Under the pieces are notes generated by a model. It made no database searches. It was not told where the DNA came from and saw only the letters and a list, made by a program, of their open reading frames with translations. Below are positions 26,234-33,806 of a stretch of DNA of 64,000 nucleotides, piece by piece. The stretch is from Pseudomonas botevensis (GTDB taxonomy: Bacteria > Pseudomonadota > Gammaproteobacteria > Pseudomonadales > Pseudomonadaceae). How positions within the stretch are numbered: the stretch's first letter is position 1; every line of letters starts with the position of its first letter. The translations under genes and the position numbers were made by a program. The stretch is taken from assembly GCF_019145475.1 (NCBI RefSeq), contig NZ_JAHTKI010000011.1:164141-228140 (forward strand), read 5' to 3'.

Positions 26234-26929
26234 CTAGAAAGGGAACAGCGGGCTGAGGAAGAAACGGTCGAACCAGCCTGGCTGACTCGCATCGGCGAAC
26301 GAACCGGTGCCCGAATAGGTGATGCGTGCATCGGCGACGCGGGTCGACGACACAGTGTTGTCGGTGGCGATGTCATCGGCGCGCACCAGACCGGCAATCC
26401 GCACCAGCTCGTCGCCGGTGTTGAGGGTCATCCACTTCTCGCCGCGCACGGCGATGATGCCGTTGGGCAGCACGTCGGCCACGGTCACGGTGATCGAACC
26501 GGTCAGGGTGTTGCCTTGCGCGGCCTTGCTGTCACCCTTGGTCGCACGGTCGCCGCTGTAGCCGACGTCCAGGCTCAGGTCACCGCTGCCGAACGGGCTA
26601 TTGGTGGTGGCGCTGCCGCCGAACAGCGAGGTCAGGCCGATGCCGGTCTTGCTGGTCTTGTCGACCTGCGAGTTGGCGTTCTTGCTGGCCTGGGTCCTTT
26701 CGTTCAGGGTGATGGTGATGATGTCACCGACCCGGAACGCCTTGCGGTCGCTGTACAGGTTCTGCTCGAAACCGGCCTGATAGATCGAGCCGTTGTTGGC
26801 GGCCGCCGGCAACGGTGTGCGCGGCAACACCGGCGCATAGTAAGGGTCATTGGGCTTGGGCGTCGGGGCGACGCAGCCCGCGAGCGAGACGACCCCACTC
26901 AATGCCAGAACAGATACGAAGCGATTCAT
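26234..26929 (-). CDS. flgH: Flagellar L-ring lipoprotein FlgH
   Basis: A 231-aa outer-membrane lipoprotein forming the L ring. The signal peptide ends in a lipobox (SLAGC, Cys19). The family block FRVGDIITITLNERTQASKNANSQVDKTSKTG is present, as is the C-terminal DDIATDNTVSSTRVADARITYSG region. Its stop is directly followed by the flgI start region, with the flgI ribosome site formed across the junction. It lies 53 bp after flgG. Confidence 0.96.
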   Translation of the reverse strand: MNRFVSVLALSGVVSLAGCVAPTPKPNDPYYAPVLPRTPLPAAANNGSIYQAGFEQNLYSDRKAFRVGDIITITLNERTQASKNANSQVDKTSKTGIGLTSLFGGSATTNSPFGSGDLSLDVGYSGDRATKGDSKAAQGNTLTGSITVTVADVLPNGIIAVRGEKWMTLNTGDELVRIAGLVRADDIATDNTVSSTRVADARITYSGTGSFADASQPGWFDRFFLSPLFPF

Positions 26930-26982
26930 GACCCTTACCTCACGGTGTTGCAGGCGACCTCATGGCCGCCTCGTAGACTTGA

Positions 26983-27768
26983 TTACAGATTCTGCGTTAC
27001 GAACGAGAGCATCTGGTCGGCGGTGGAGATCACCTTGGAGTTCATCTCGTACGCGCGCTGGGTGGTGATCATGTTGACCATCTCTTCCACGGTGCTGACG
27101 TTGGAGGTTTCCAGGGTGTTCTGCAGGGTGGTGCCGAAACCGTTCAGGCCCGGGGTGCCGACTTGCGGCGCGCCGGAAGCGGCGGTTTCCAGGAACAGGT
27201 TGTTGCCCACCGCTTGCAGACCGGCCGGGTTGATGAAGTCGGCGGTTTGCAGGTTGCCGATCACTTGCGACGCGGCGTTGCCGGGCACAGTGATGGAAAC
27301 GGTGCCGTCACGACCAACGGTGAAGGTCTGGGCGTTGTTCGGGATGACAATCGCCGGCTCCAGGGCGAAACCGCTGGCGTTGACGATCTGGCCGTTGGAG
27401 TCGAGGTGGAAAGTACCGTCACGGGTGTAGGACGTGGTGCCGTCCGGTTGCAGGATCTGGAAGAAACCGCGACCGTCGATGGCCATGTCCAGCGGCTGCT
27501 CGGTGGTTTGCAGGCTGCCGGCGGTGAAGTTCTTCTGGGTGCCGACGATGCGCACACCGGTCCCCACTTGCAGACCCGACGGCAGTTCGCTGTCCTGGGT
27601 CGACTGGGCGCCTGGCTGACGCTTGATCTGATACAACAGGTCCTGGAACTCGGCGCGGTCACGTTTGAAACCCGTGGTCGACACGTTCGCCAGGTTGTTG
27701 GAAATGGTGGTCAGGTTGGTGTCCTGAGCGGACAGACCGGTTTTGGCAACCCATAGAGCCGGAAGCAT
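26983..27768 (-). CDS. flgG: Flagellar distal rod protein FlgG
   Basis: A 261-aa rod subunit exported by the flagellar type III system. The N-terminus (MLPALWVAKTGLSAQDTNLTTISNNLANVSTTGFKRDRAEF) has the ANVSTTGFK motif. The C-terminus (ETSNVSTVEEMVNMITTQRAYEMNSKVISTADQML) has the paired helix typical of FlgG. SD GAGGAG lies 7 nt before the ATG. It is 45 bp after flgF, in the same operon. Confidence 0.97.
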   Translation of the reverse strand: MLPALWVAKTGLSAQDTNLTTISNNLANVSTTGFKRDRAEFQDLLYQIKRQPGAQSTQDSELPSGLQVGTGVRIVGTQKNFTAGSLQTTEQPLDMAIDGRGFFQILQPDGTTSYTRDGTFHLDSNGQIVNASGFALEPAIVIPNNAQTFTVGRDGTVSITVPGNAASQVIGNLQTADFINPAGLQAVGNNLFLETAASGAPQVGTPGLNGFGTTLQNTLETSNVSTVEEMVNMITTQRAYEMNSKVISTADQMLSFVTQNL

Positions 27769-27813
27769 TCGATTCTCCTCGTGCGCCTGTTTTACGGCGC
27801 GACGTTCTGATAA

Positions 27814-28554
27814 TTAGCTGATCTGCAAGACCCGAGCCATGGCCTGGTCGTCGTCTTTGGCGGTGTTCATCATCTTGACGTGCAACTCGAACTGCTTGGC
27901 CAGGGCCAGCACCGAGGTCATCTCTTCCACGGCATTGACGTTGCTCGACTCCAGGAAACCCGACACCAGCTTGACGTTGGCATCGGCCGGCGCAGGCTGG
28001 CCGTCCTTGGTGTAGATGGAACCGTCCAGGCCCTTGTTCATGTTCTTGATGTCCGGGTTGACCAGCTTGATCCGGTCGACTTCGGCCATGACGCGCGGGC
28101 CTTCGCCCATCGCACGAATACTGATGGTGCCGTCTTCACCGACTTCGACCTGCTGCTCCGGCGGCACGGCGATCGGCCCGCCATTGCCCATGACCGGCAT
28201 GCCGTTGCCGGCGCGCAGGACGCCGAGGGCATCGATGTTGAGGCTGCCGGTGCGCACGTAGCTCTCGCCACCGTTGGGGTTCTGCACGGCGATGAAGCCG
28301 TTGCCGCTCACGGCCACGTCGAGGTCACGCCCGGTCTGCACCAGCGAGCCGGCGGTGAAATCCGTGGCAGGTCGTTCGCTCATGGCAAACGCACGCGCCG
28401 GAAAGCTGTCACCAAACACCGGCATCGAACGCGCCTGCTCCAGGTCGCGCTGAAAACCGTTGGTGGAGATGTTCGCCAGGTTGTTGGCATGAGCCTTTTG
28501 CGCCAGTGCGTTCTGGCTGGCGCCGGTCATTGCCACATAAAGGTACTTGTCCAC
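27814..28554 (-). CDS. flgF: Flagellar proximal rod protein FlgF
   Basis: A 246-aa rod protein. It starts with GTG (VDKYLYVAMTGASQNALAQKAHANNLANISTNGFQRD), which is the conserved FlgF N-terminus, with GAGGAAAG as ribosome site. Longer in-frame extensions upstream read through the promoter and are rejected. The C-terminal ESSNVNAVEEMTSVLALAKQFELHVKMMNT matches the family. It is the first gene of the flgFGHIJKL operon, read from a sigma-54 element about 55 bp upstream. Confidence 0.95.
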   Translation of the reverse strand: MDKYLYVAMTGASQNALAQKAHANNLANISTNGFQRDLEQARSMPVFGDSFPARAFAMSERPATDFTAGSLVQTGRDLDVAVSGNGFIAVQNPNGGESYVRTGSLNIDALGVLRAGNGMPVMGNGGPIAVPPEQQVEVGEDGTISIRAMGEGPRVMAEVDRIKLVNPDIKNMNKGLDGSIYTKDGQPAPADANVKLVSGFLESSNVNAVEEMTSVLALAKQFELHVKMMNTAKDDDQAMARVLQIS

Positions 28555-28609
28555 ACTCTTTCCTCTGCATGCCGGACGTTTGCCGCCCACCGCTGTACTG
28601 CTGAGCCAT

Positions 28610-28627
28610 AAGCAATTTGCAGACCAA
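28610..28627 (-). promoter_or_regulatory. Sigma-54 promoter of flgFGHIJKL
   Basis: The minus strand reads TTGGTCTGCAAATTGCTT: GG and GC are 10 nt apart and the -12 box is a perfect TTGCT. The start would be near 28598, 44 nt before the flgF GTG. Rod/ring genes of Pseudomonas are RpoN-dependent, so the match fits the gene content. Confidence 0.7.
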
Positions 28628-28705
28628 CTTTTTTCTGGCGGCTCGCGACCCGGTAAACAAAGGACTTGCAGGATTTTGTGGGGAGGGAGGGAATGTATCG
28701 AAGTC

Positions 28706-28774
28706 GAAAAACCGGCGGTGTCATGCCGCCAAGCGGCATGATCGTTCCCACACAACGCCCGGGAACGATCATGC
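28706..28774 (-). terminator. Double hairpin terminator after phhR
   Basis: A 14-bp perfect inverted repeat (28736-28749 with 28761-28774, 11-nt loop) is followed on the minus strand by a second stem GGCGG...CCGCC (28714-28730) and a TTTTT run. It begins 6 bp past the phhR stop and shields the flgF promoter. Confidence 0.75.
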
Positions 28775-28779
28775 AGAAG

Positions 28780-30339
28780 CTAGGACTCGGTCTTGCCCAC
28801 TTCATACTCGCGCAACTTATTGGCGATCGTGGTGTGCGAAACCCCCAGCCGCTTGCCCAGTTGCCGGCTGCTCGGGTGTTCGGAATACAGCCGCTCGAGT
28901 ACCGCTTTCTCGAAACGCCCGACAATCTCGTCCAGTCCGCCATCGAGGGAAAAATCGCCAAGGGGCTGACGCACGCCATAGTCCGGCAGGCGAATATGCT
29001 CGGCCTTGACCGTCCCACCCTCGCACAGCGAAACCGCCTGGAACAGCACGTTCTCCAGTTGCCGCACGTTGCCCGGCCAATGGTAGTGACTGAGCCGATC
29101 CATCGCTGCCGGCGCCAGTTTCGGCAGCGAGCAGCCAATCTGCCGACTGGCCTGATCGAGGAAGTGTTCCACCAGCGGCGTCAGGCCGTCGAGGCATTCG
29201 CGCAGCGGCGGAATGTGCAGCGAAAGCACGTTCAAGCGATGGTACAGATCCTGGCGAAACTCACCGCGCGCGCACAACTCGGACAAGTCCACCTGAGTCG
29301 CGCAGATCACCCGCACATCCAGGTAAACCTCTTCATCGCTGCCAACACGCCGGAAGCATCCGTCCTGCAGGAAACGCAACAATTTCACCTGCAGGCGCGG
29401 ACTCATTTCGCCCACGCCATCGAGAAACAGCGTACCGCCCGCCGTCAGTTCCAGCAGCCCGAGCTTGCCCTCGGCGCGCGCCCCTTCGAAGGCGCCAGGG
29501 CCATAACCGAACAGTTCGGTCTCGGCCATCGACTCCGGCAACCCCGCACAATTGAGCGCCATCAACGGCGACTGGCCGCGCGGACTCGCCAGGTGACAGG
29601 CGCGGGCCAGCAACTCCTTGCCGGTGCCGGTTTCGCCCTCAATTAATAATGGTGCGTCCAGCGGCGCCATGCGCCGCGCTTCGCGGACAACCGCCGCCAT
29701 CACTTTCGAGCTTTGGAAGATACTGTCGAACCCGCGCAGCTCCTGCTTGCGCACGTTATAGATGCGCTCGCCGACCCGGTCCGCGCGATGCAGGGTCAGC
29801 ACCGCGCCGGCCATGGCTTCGCTGTCGTCGTGCTCCGATTGCAGCGGCGCGATGTCGGCCAGAAAGACGTCACCCTTGACCTTGACCCGCATGCCATTGA
29901 TTCGCGATTTGTTGGCGCGCACCAGCTCCGGCAAGTCGAAATCCTCGGCGTAGCGCGACAGCGGAATCCCCGGCACCTCATCGACCCGCACCCCCAGCAA
30001 CTGGGCGGCCGCGCGGTTGGCGGCGACGATGGAGCCGCCCATGTCGATCGACAGCACCGGAAACTCCAGCGCGCCGAGCAACGCATTCAGCTCCATGTGC
30101 CGGCGTTCGCTGGGCATCAGCCCTACCCGCTTGACGCCGAACACCCCGGCAATTGCCTCGAACTTGGGGCGCAGCGCCTGGAACTGGATGTTGATCAGGT
30201 TCGGACAATGCAGATAGATCGCGTTGCCGTGCTCGCCGCCGACTTCGCCGCGAGCAACGTTGATCCCGTACTCCACCAGCAGATTGAGGATGTCGCGCAG
30301 GATGCCGATGCGGTTCTGACAATGGACTTTGATACGCAT
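28780..30339 (-). CDS. phhR: Aromatic amino acid transcriptional regulator PhhR (TyrR family)
   Basis: A 519-aa regulator of phenylalanine/tyrosine use. An N-terminal ACT domain (MRIKVHCQNRIGILRDILNLLVEYG) is followed by PAS (FPVLSIDMGGSIVAANRAAAQLLG). The AAA+ domain of the NtrC class has Walker A EGETGTGKELLARA and Walker B GGTLFLDGVGEM. A C-terminal helix-turn-helix ends it (SSRQLGKRLGVSHTTIANKLREY). The sigma-54 contact loop reads GAFEGA instead of GAFTGA. The ATG at 30339 starts at the ACT domain, matching family length. It is divergent from phhA, with a palindromic binding site between them. Confidence 0.95.
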   Translation of the reverse strand: MRIKVHCQNRIGILRDILNLLVEYGINVARGEVGGEHGNAIYLHCPNLINIQFQALRPKFEAIAGVFGVKRVGLMPSERRHMELNALLGALEFPVLSIDMGGSIVAANRAAAQLLGVRVDEVPGIPLSRYAEDFDLPELVRANKSRINGMRVKVKGDVFLADIAPLQSEHDDSEAMAGAVLTLHRADRVGERIYNVRKQELRGFDSIFQSSKVMAAVVREARRMAPLDAPLLIEGETGTGKELLARACHLASPRGQSPLMALNCAGLPESMAETELFGYGPGAFEGARAEGKLGLLELTAGGTLFLDGVGEMSPRLQVKLLRFLQDGCFRRVGSDEEVYLDVRVICATQVDLSELCARGEFRQDLYHRLNVLSLHIPPLRECLDGLTPLVEHFLDQASRQIGCSLPKLAPAAMDRLSHYHWPGNVRQLENVLFQAVSLCEGGTVKAEHIRLPDYGVRQPLGDFSLDGGLDEIVGRFEKAVLERLYSEHPSSRQLGKRLGVSHTTIANKLREYEVGKTES

Positions 30340-30653
30340 AGGAAAGGCCCGGAATGCGGTGGAATAAAGTGTCCGTTCCTGTGGAAACGGGCGTGCGCGG
30401 CGCAAATCTGGACAATTTTCTGTCGAGGCGCACAGATAATCGTCAAGATTATGTGACAGTCATCCACCATTTCAAACCCAAGACTCACCGCAAATACGAC
30501 TTGGCCGACAAAGCGTAACGAAAATTTTACGAAATCTGCCGACTTTTCCTACGCAAACACCGCTCAACCCGCTGCAAGCCGACACGCCTTGGGTTATTTC
30601 TGAGTCCATCGCAGGACATAACAAGAACGAAATTCCCCTCGCAGGAGAGCAGT
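30340..30653. other. Divergent phhR-phhA regulatory region
   Basis: This 314-bp region has no ORF. It holds a PhhR-type box (30514-30531), a perfect ATAATC-5nt-GATTAT palindrome (30436-30452), and a GACA-6nt-TGTC palindrome (30411-30424). A weak sigma-54-like match (30382-30396) is not convincing. No strong sigma-70 hexamer pair was found for either gene. Confidence 0.6.
30514..30531. promoter_or_regulatory. PhhR/TyrR-type operator box upstream of phhA
   Basis: CGTAACGAAAATTTTACG follows the 6-6-6 layout of the TyrR box TGTAAA-N6-TTTACA, with a 5-bp perfect outer palindrome. It is 123 bp before the phhA ATG, directly next to the divergently encoded PhhR. The palindrome is seen; binding by PhhR is inferred. 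Confidence 0.65.
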
Positions 30654-31445
30654 ATGAAGCAGACGCAATACGTGGCCCGCGAGCCCGATGCGCAAGGTTT
30701 TATCGACTACCCCGCCGAAGAGCACGCGGTGTGGAACACGCTGATCACCCGTCAATTGAAAGTGATCGAGGGTCGTGCGTGCCAGGAGTACCTGGACGGT
30801 ATCGAAAAACTCGGTCTGCCCCACGACCGCATTCCACAACTGGGCGAAATCAACAAAGTGCTCGGCGAGACCACCGGCTGGCAGGTCGCCCGCGTTCCGG
30901 CACTGATCCCGTTCCAGACCTTTTTCGAATTGCTCGCCAGCAAACGCTTTCCGGTGGCGACGTTTATCCGCACCCGTGAAGAGCTGGACTATCTGCAAGA
31001 GCCGGACATCTTCCACGAGATCTTTGGCCACTGCCCGCTGCTGACCAACCCCTGGTTCGCGGAATTCACCCACACCTACGGCAAACTCGGCCTGCAAGCG
31101 ACCAAAGAAGAGCGCGTGTACCTGGCGCGTCTGTACTGGATGACCATCGAGTTCGGTCTGGTCGAAACACCGCAAGGCCGCCGCATCTATGGCGGCGGCA
31201 TCCTGTCCTCGCCCAAGGAAACCGTTTACAGCCTGTCGGACGAACCTGAGCATCAGGCCTTCGATCCACTGGAAGCCATGCGCACGCCGTATCGCATCGA
31301 CATCCTGCAACCGCTGTACTTTGCCCTGCCGAACCTCAAGCGCCTGTTCGATCTGGCCCACGAAGACATCATGGGCATGGTCAAGCACGCCATGCAGCTG
31401 GGTCTGCACGCACCGAAATTCCCACCCAAGCCAAAAGCGGCGTGA
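30654..31445 (+). CDS. phhA: Phenylalanine 4-monooxygenase (phenylalanine hydroxylase)
   Basis: A 263-aa tetrahydrobiopterin-dependent, non-haem iron enzyme converting phenylalanine to tyrosine. The iron ligands appear as His121 and His126 (IFHEIFGHCP) and Glu166 (WMTIEFGLVE). It has only the catalytic core, without the regulatory or tetramer parts of the animal enzymes, as usual for bacteria. SD GGAG lies 8 nt before the ATG. It opens phhABC, with phhB 117 bp downstream, and is probably activated by PhhR. Confidence 0.97.
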   Translation: MKQTQYVAREPDAQGFIDYPAEEHAVWNTLITRQLKVIEGRACQEYLDGIEKLGLPHDRIPQLGEINKVLGETTGWQVARVPALIPFQTFFELLASKRFPVATFIRTREELDYLQEPDIFHEIFGHCPLLTNPWFAEFTHTYGKLGLQATKEERVYLARLYWMTIEFGLVETPQGRRIYGGGILSSPKETVYSLSDEPEHQAFDPLEAMRTPYRIDILQPLYFALPNLKRLFDLAHEDIMGMVKHAMQLGLHAPKFPPKPKAA

Positions 31446-31562
31446 GCCGCGACTTTTGCTTACAAGTGAGTCTGTCAGTGGCCGCCACTTTGGTTTAGCT
31501 TGGCGGCATTGACGACCCGTTCAACCCTTATAAGAAAAACACGCCTTCTCAGGAAAAATGCC

Positions 31563-31919
31563 ATGTCCAGTTTGAACCAAGCCCATTGCGAAGCCTGCCG
31601 CGCCGATGCGCCACAAGTCAGCGACGAAGAACTGCCGATCCTGATCAAGCAGATCCCTGACTGGAACATCGAAGTACGCGACAGCATCATGCAGCTGGAA
31701 AAAGTCTTCCTGTTCAAGAACTTCAAGCACGCCCTGGCGTTCACCAACGCAGTTGGCGAAATCTCCGAGGCCGAAGGTCATCACCCGGGCCTGCTGACCG
31801 AGTGGGGCAAAGTCACCGTGACCTGGTGGAGCCACTCGATCAAAGGCCTGCACCGCAATGACTTCATCATGGCCGCGCGTACCGACGAAGTGGCCAAGAC
31901 CGCAGAAGGACGCAAGTAA
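31563..31919 (+). CDS. phhB: Pterin-4a-carbinolamine dehydratase
   Basis: A 118-aa enzyme that recycles the pterin cofactor after each PhhA turnover. The signature GHHP (SEAEGHHPGLLTEWGKVTVTWWSHS) and the later H in GLHRND are the known active-site histidines. Start ATG 31563 has AGGA upstream and matches family length. The stop TAA shares its last base with the ATG of phhC (TAATG), so translation is coupled. Confidence 0.96.
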   Translation: MSSLNQAHCEACRADAPQVSDEELPILIKQIPDWNIEVRDSIMQLEKVFLFKNFKHALAFTNAVGEISEAEGHHPGLLTEWGKVTVTWWSHSIKGLHRNDFIMAARTDEVAKTAEGRK

Positions 31920-33112
31920 TGCACTTCGACGCCATCGGCCGGGTGCCCGGCGACCCGATCCTCGGCTTGATGGAGGCGTACGCGCAGGACTCCAACCCGC
32001 GCAAATTCGACCTGGGCGTGGGCGTCTACAAGGACGCCCAGGGCCTGACGCCGATTCCCGAGGCGGTGAAAATCGCCGAGGCGCGGCTGGTTGAAAGCCA
32101 GGACACCAAGACTTACATCGGCGGCCACGGCAACCCGCTGTTCGGCAAGGTCATCAATGAGCTGGTGCTCGGCGCCGACTCGAAACTGATCGCCGCGCAA
32201 CGCGCCGGGGCCACCCAGACCCCGGGCGGCACCGGCGCCCTGCGCCTGAGCGCCGACTTCATCGCCCAGTGCCTGCCGGGCCGTGGCGTGTGGCTGAGCA
32301 ACCCGACCTGGCCGATCCACGAAACGATTTTCGCGGCGGCCGGGGTCAAGGTCAGTCACTACCCGTACGTCGGCAGCGACAACCGTCTCGATGTTGAGGC
32401 GATGCTCGCCGTGCTCAGCCAGGCACCGAAAGGTGACGTGGTCCTGCTGCACGCCTGCTGCCACAACCCGACCGGTTTCGATCTGAGTCACGACGACTGG
32501 CGCCGGGTGCTGGAGGTGGTGCGCAACCGCGACCTGCTGCCACTGATCGACTTTGCCTACCAGGGCTTTGGCGACGGTCTGGAACAGGATGCGTGGTCGA
32601 CCCGGTTGTTCGCCGCCGAACTGCCGGAACTGCTGATCACCAGTTCCTGCTCGAAGAACTTCGGCCTGTACCGCGACCGCACCGGTGCGCTGATCGTCTG
32701 TGCGAAAACCGCCGACAAGCTCACCGACATCCGCAGCCAACTGGCCAACATCGCCCGCAACCTGTGGTCGACGCCGCCGGATCACGGCGCGGCGGTAGTG
32801 GCGACCATCCTCGCCGACCCGGAACTGAAAAGCCGCTGGGCCGACGAAGTGGAAGCCATGCGCCTGCGTATCGCCCAGTTGCGCAGCGGCCTGGTCGAAG
32901 CGCTGGAACCTCACGGCTTGCGTGAACGCTTCGCCCACATCGGCGTGCAACGCGGGATGTTCTCCTACACCGGCCTGTCGCCGGAACAAGTGAAAAACCT
33001 GCGCGACCACCACAGCGTGTACATGGTCAGCTCGGGCCGGGCCAACGTCGCCGGCATCGATGCCACGCGACTGGACCTGCTGGCCGAGGCAATCGCCAAG
33101 GTCTGCCAGTAG
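31919..33112 (+). CDS. phhC: Aromatic amino acid aminotransferase
   Basis: A 397-aa class I PLP aminotransferase of the TyrB/AspC type, moving the amino group of tyrosine/phenylalanine to 2-oxoglutarate. PLP-binding Lys246 lies in TSSCSKNFGLYRDRTG, HNPTGFDLS binds the cofactor, and the substrate-binding Arg is in SSGRANVAG near the end. It is the third gene of phhABC. A REP hairpin starts 12 bp past the stop and probably ends the transcript. Confidence 0.95.
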   Translation: MHFDAIGRVPGDPILGLMEAYAQDSNPRKFDLGVGVYKDAQGLTPIPEAVKIAEARLVESQDTKTYIGGHGNPLFGKVINELVLGADSKLIAAQRAGATQTPGGTGALRLSADFIAQCLPGRGVWLSNPTWPIHETIFAAAGVKVSHYPYVGSDNRLDVEAMLAVLSQAPKGDVVLLHACCHNPTGFDLSHDDWRRVLEVVRNRDLLPLIDFAYQGFGDGLEQDAWSTRLFAAELPELLITSSCSKNFGLYRDRTGALIVCAKTADKLTDIRSQLANIARNLWSTPPDHGAAVVATILADPELKSRWADEVEAMRLRIAQLRSGLVEALEPHGLRERFAHIGVQRGMFSYTGLSPEQVKNLRDHHSVYMVSSGRANVAGIDATRLDLLAEAIAKVCQ

Positions 33113-33124
33113 CCACAAAACCTG

Positions 33125-33154
33125 ATGTGGGAGTGGGCTTGCCCGCTCCCACAT
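33125..33154. repeat. REP hairpin
   Basis: Near-perfect 30-bp palindrome with GTGGGAGTGGGCTTGCCCGC core, of the Pseudomonas intergenic REP type. It lies just past phhC and may act as a transcript end or stabiliser. Confidence 0.75.
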
Positions 33155-33315
33155 TGGCGTTAGCGCATCCCTTACAAACCTGTCTAGACAAGCCCATCCG
33201 TCGCAACAAATGGATATAAAAATCTGTTTGTCACTTTTCCTGCTGTATCCTCCACGAGCTTTCTGAAAGCGCGGATCTACCAGATCTATCAACAGACTTA
33301 GCGAGGAGCGCAACC

Positions 33316-33450
33316 ATGCACGAGATTCCCAATCTCCCCTTCCCAAGCCTGCACGTACCTGAGCAGACGACCCCGCAACAAGCCGGCGCCCAACAGCCCG
33401 AGCCGAAACAAGAAGCCACTGACAGCCGCAAGGCTGACAGCGAAGACTGA
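33316..33450 (+). CDS. Small hypothetical protein (44 aa, Pro/Gln-rich)
   Basis: A small ORF with a strong ribosome site: GCGAGGAGCGCAACC directly before the ATG. The peptide runs MHEIPNLPFPSLHVPEQ, then a Gln/Pro-rich middle, and ends charged (RKADSED). It has no hydrophobic segment, so it is probably soluble and disordered. Codon choice is Pseudomonas-like. It stands alone between the phhC REP and a second small gene. I do not recognise a family. The ribosome site and GC-rich codons make it a likely real gene. Confidence 0.55.
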   Translation: MHEIPNLPFPSLHVPEQTTPQQAGAQQPEPKQEATDSRKADSED

Positions 33451-33521
33451 AACACCCGCCGTACAGACCGTGTGGAAAGCGCTAACATGCGCTTTCCACA
33501 CTGCCTGAAACCGAGCCCGCC

Positions 33522-33704
33522 ATGACCGACGAATTCTCCGCCAGCCAAGCCGAAGTCCTGATCGGCGCCACCGAGAAAATGATCGAGATCTGGAACCGCC
33601 TCTCCCCGGAGAAACAGGCCGCCCTGCTCGCCCGCTTCGGTACGGAAGAAAATGCCCTCGCCGCGCTGGTCACCACGCAACTGGTCGCACCGGCCAAATC
33701 CTGA
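33522..33704 (+). CDS. Small conserved-looking hypothetical protein (60 aa)
   Basis: A 60-aa acidic helical protein (MTDEFSASQAEVLIGATEKM ... LSPEKQAALLARFGTEENALAALVTTQLV). It seems made of two or three amphipathic helices. It has no cysteine, signal or membrane segment. It begins 72 bp after the 44-aa ORF and may share its transcript. The ribosome site is weak. Even composition and good third-base GC support coding; the function is unknown. Confidence 0.6.
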   Translation: MTDEFSASQAEVLIGATEKMIEIWNRLSPEKQAALLARFGTEENALAALVTTQLVAPAKS

Positions 33705-33806
33705 TTTCGCCGCCCGGCAAATAGTTTTACTTTTCCCCGCCCCTGACGCGTCCGCGCCGGTATCATAAGCAGCCTATCTAATCCTGCTTCCCGTGGATCG
33801 TTTCCA

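Noticed and set aside
30382..30396. Sigma-54-like site before phhA
   Set aside because: Spacing fits but only about 8 of 11 key bases match, and it lies ~250 bp before the start, upstream of the PhhR box.
33181..33190. TGTCTAGACA palindrome as an operator of the 44-aa gene
   Set aside because: Only 10 bp, common by chance, and no clear promoter next to it.
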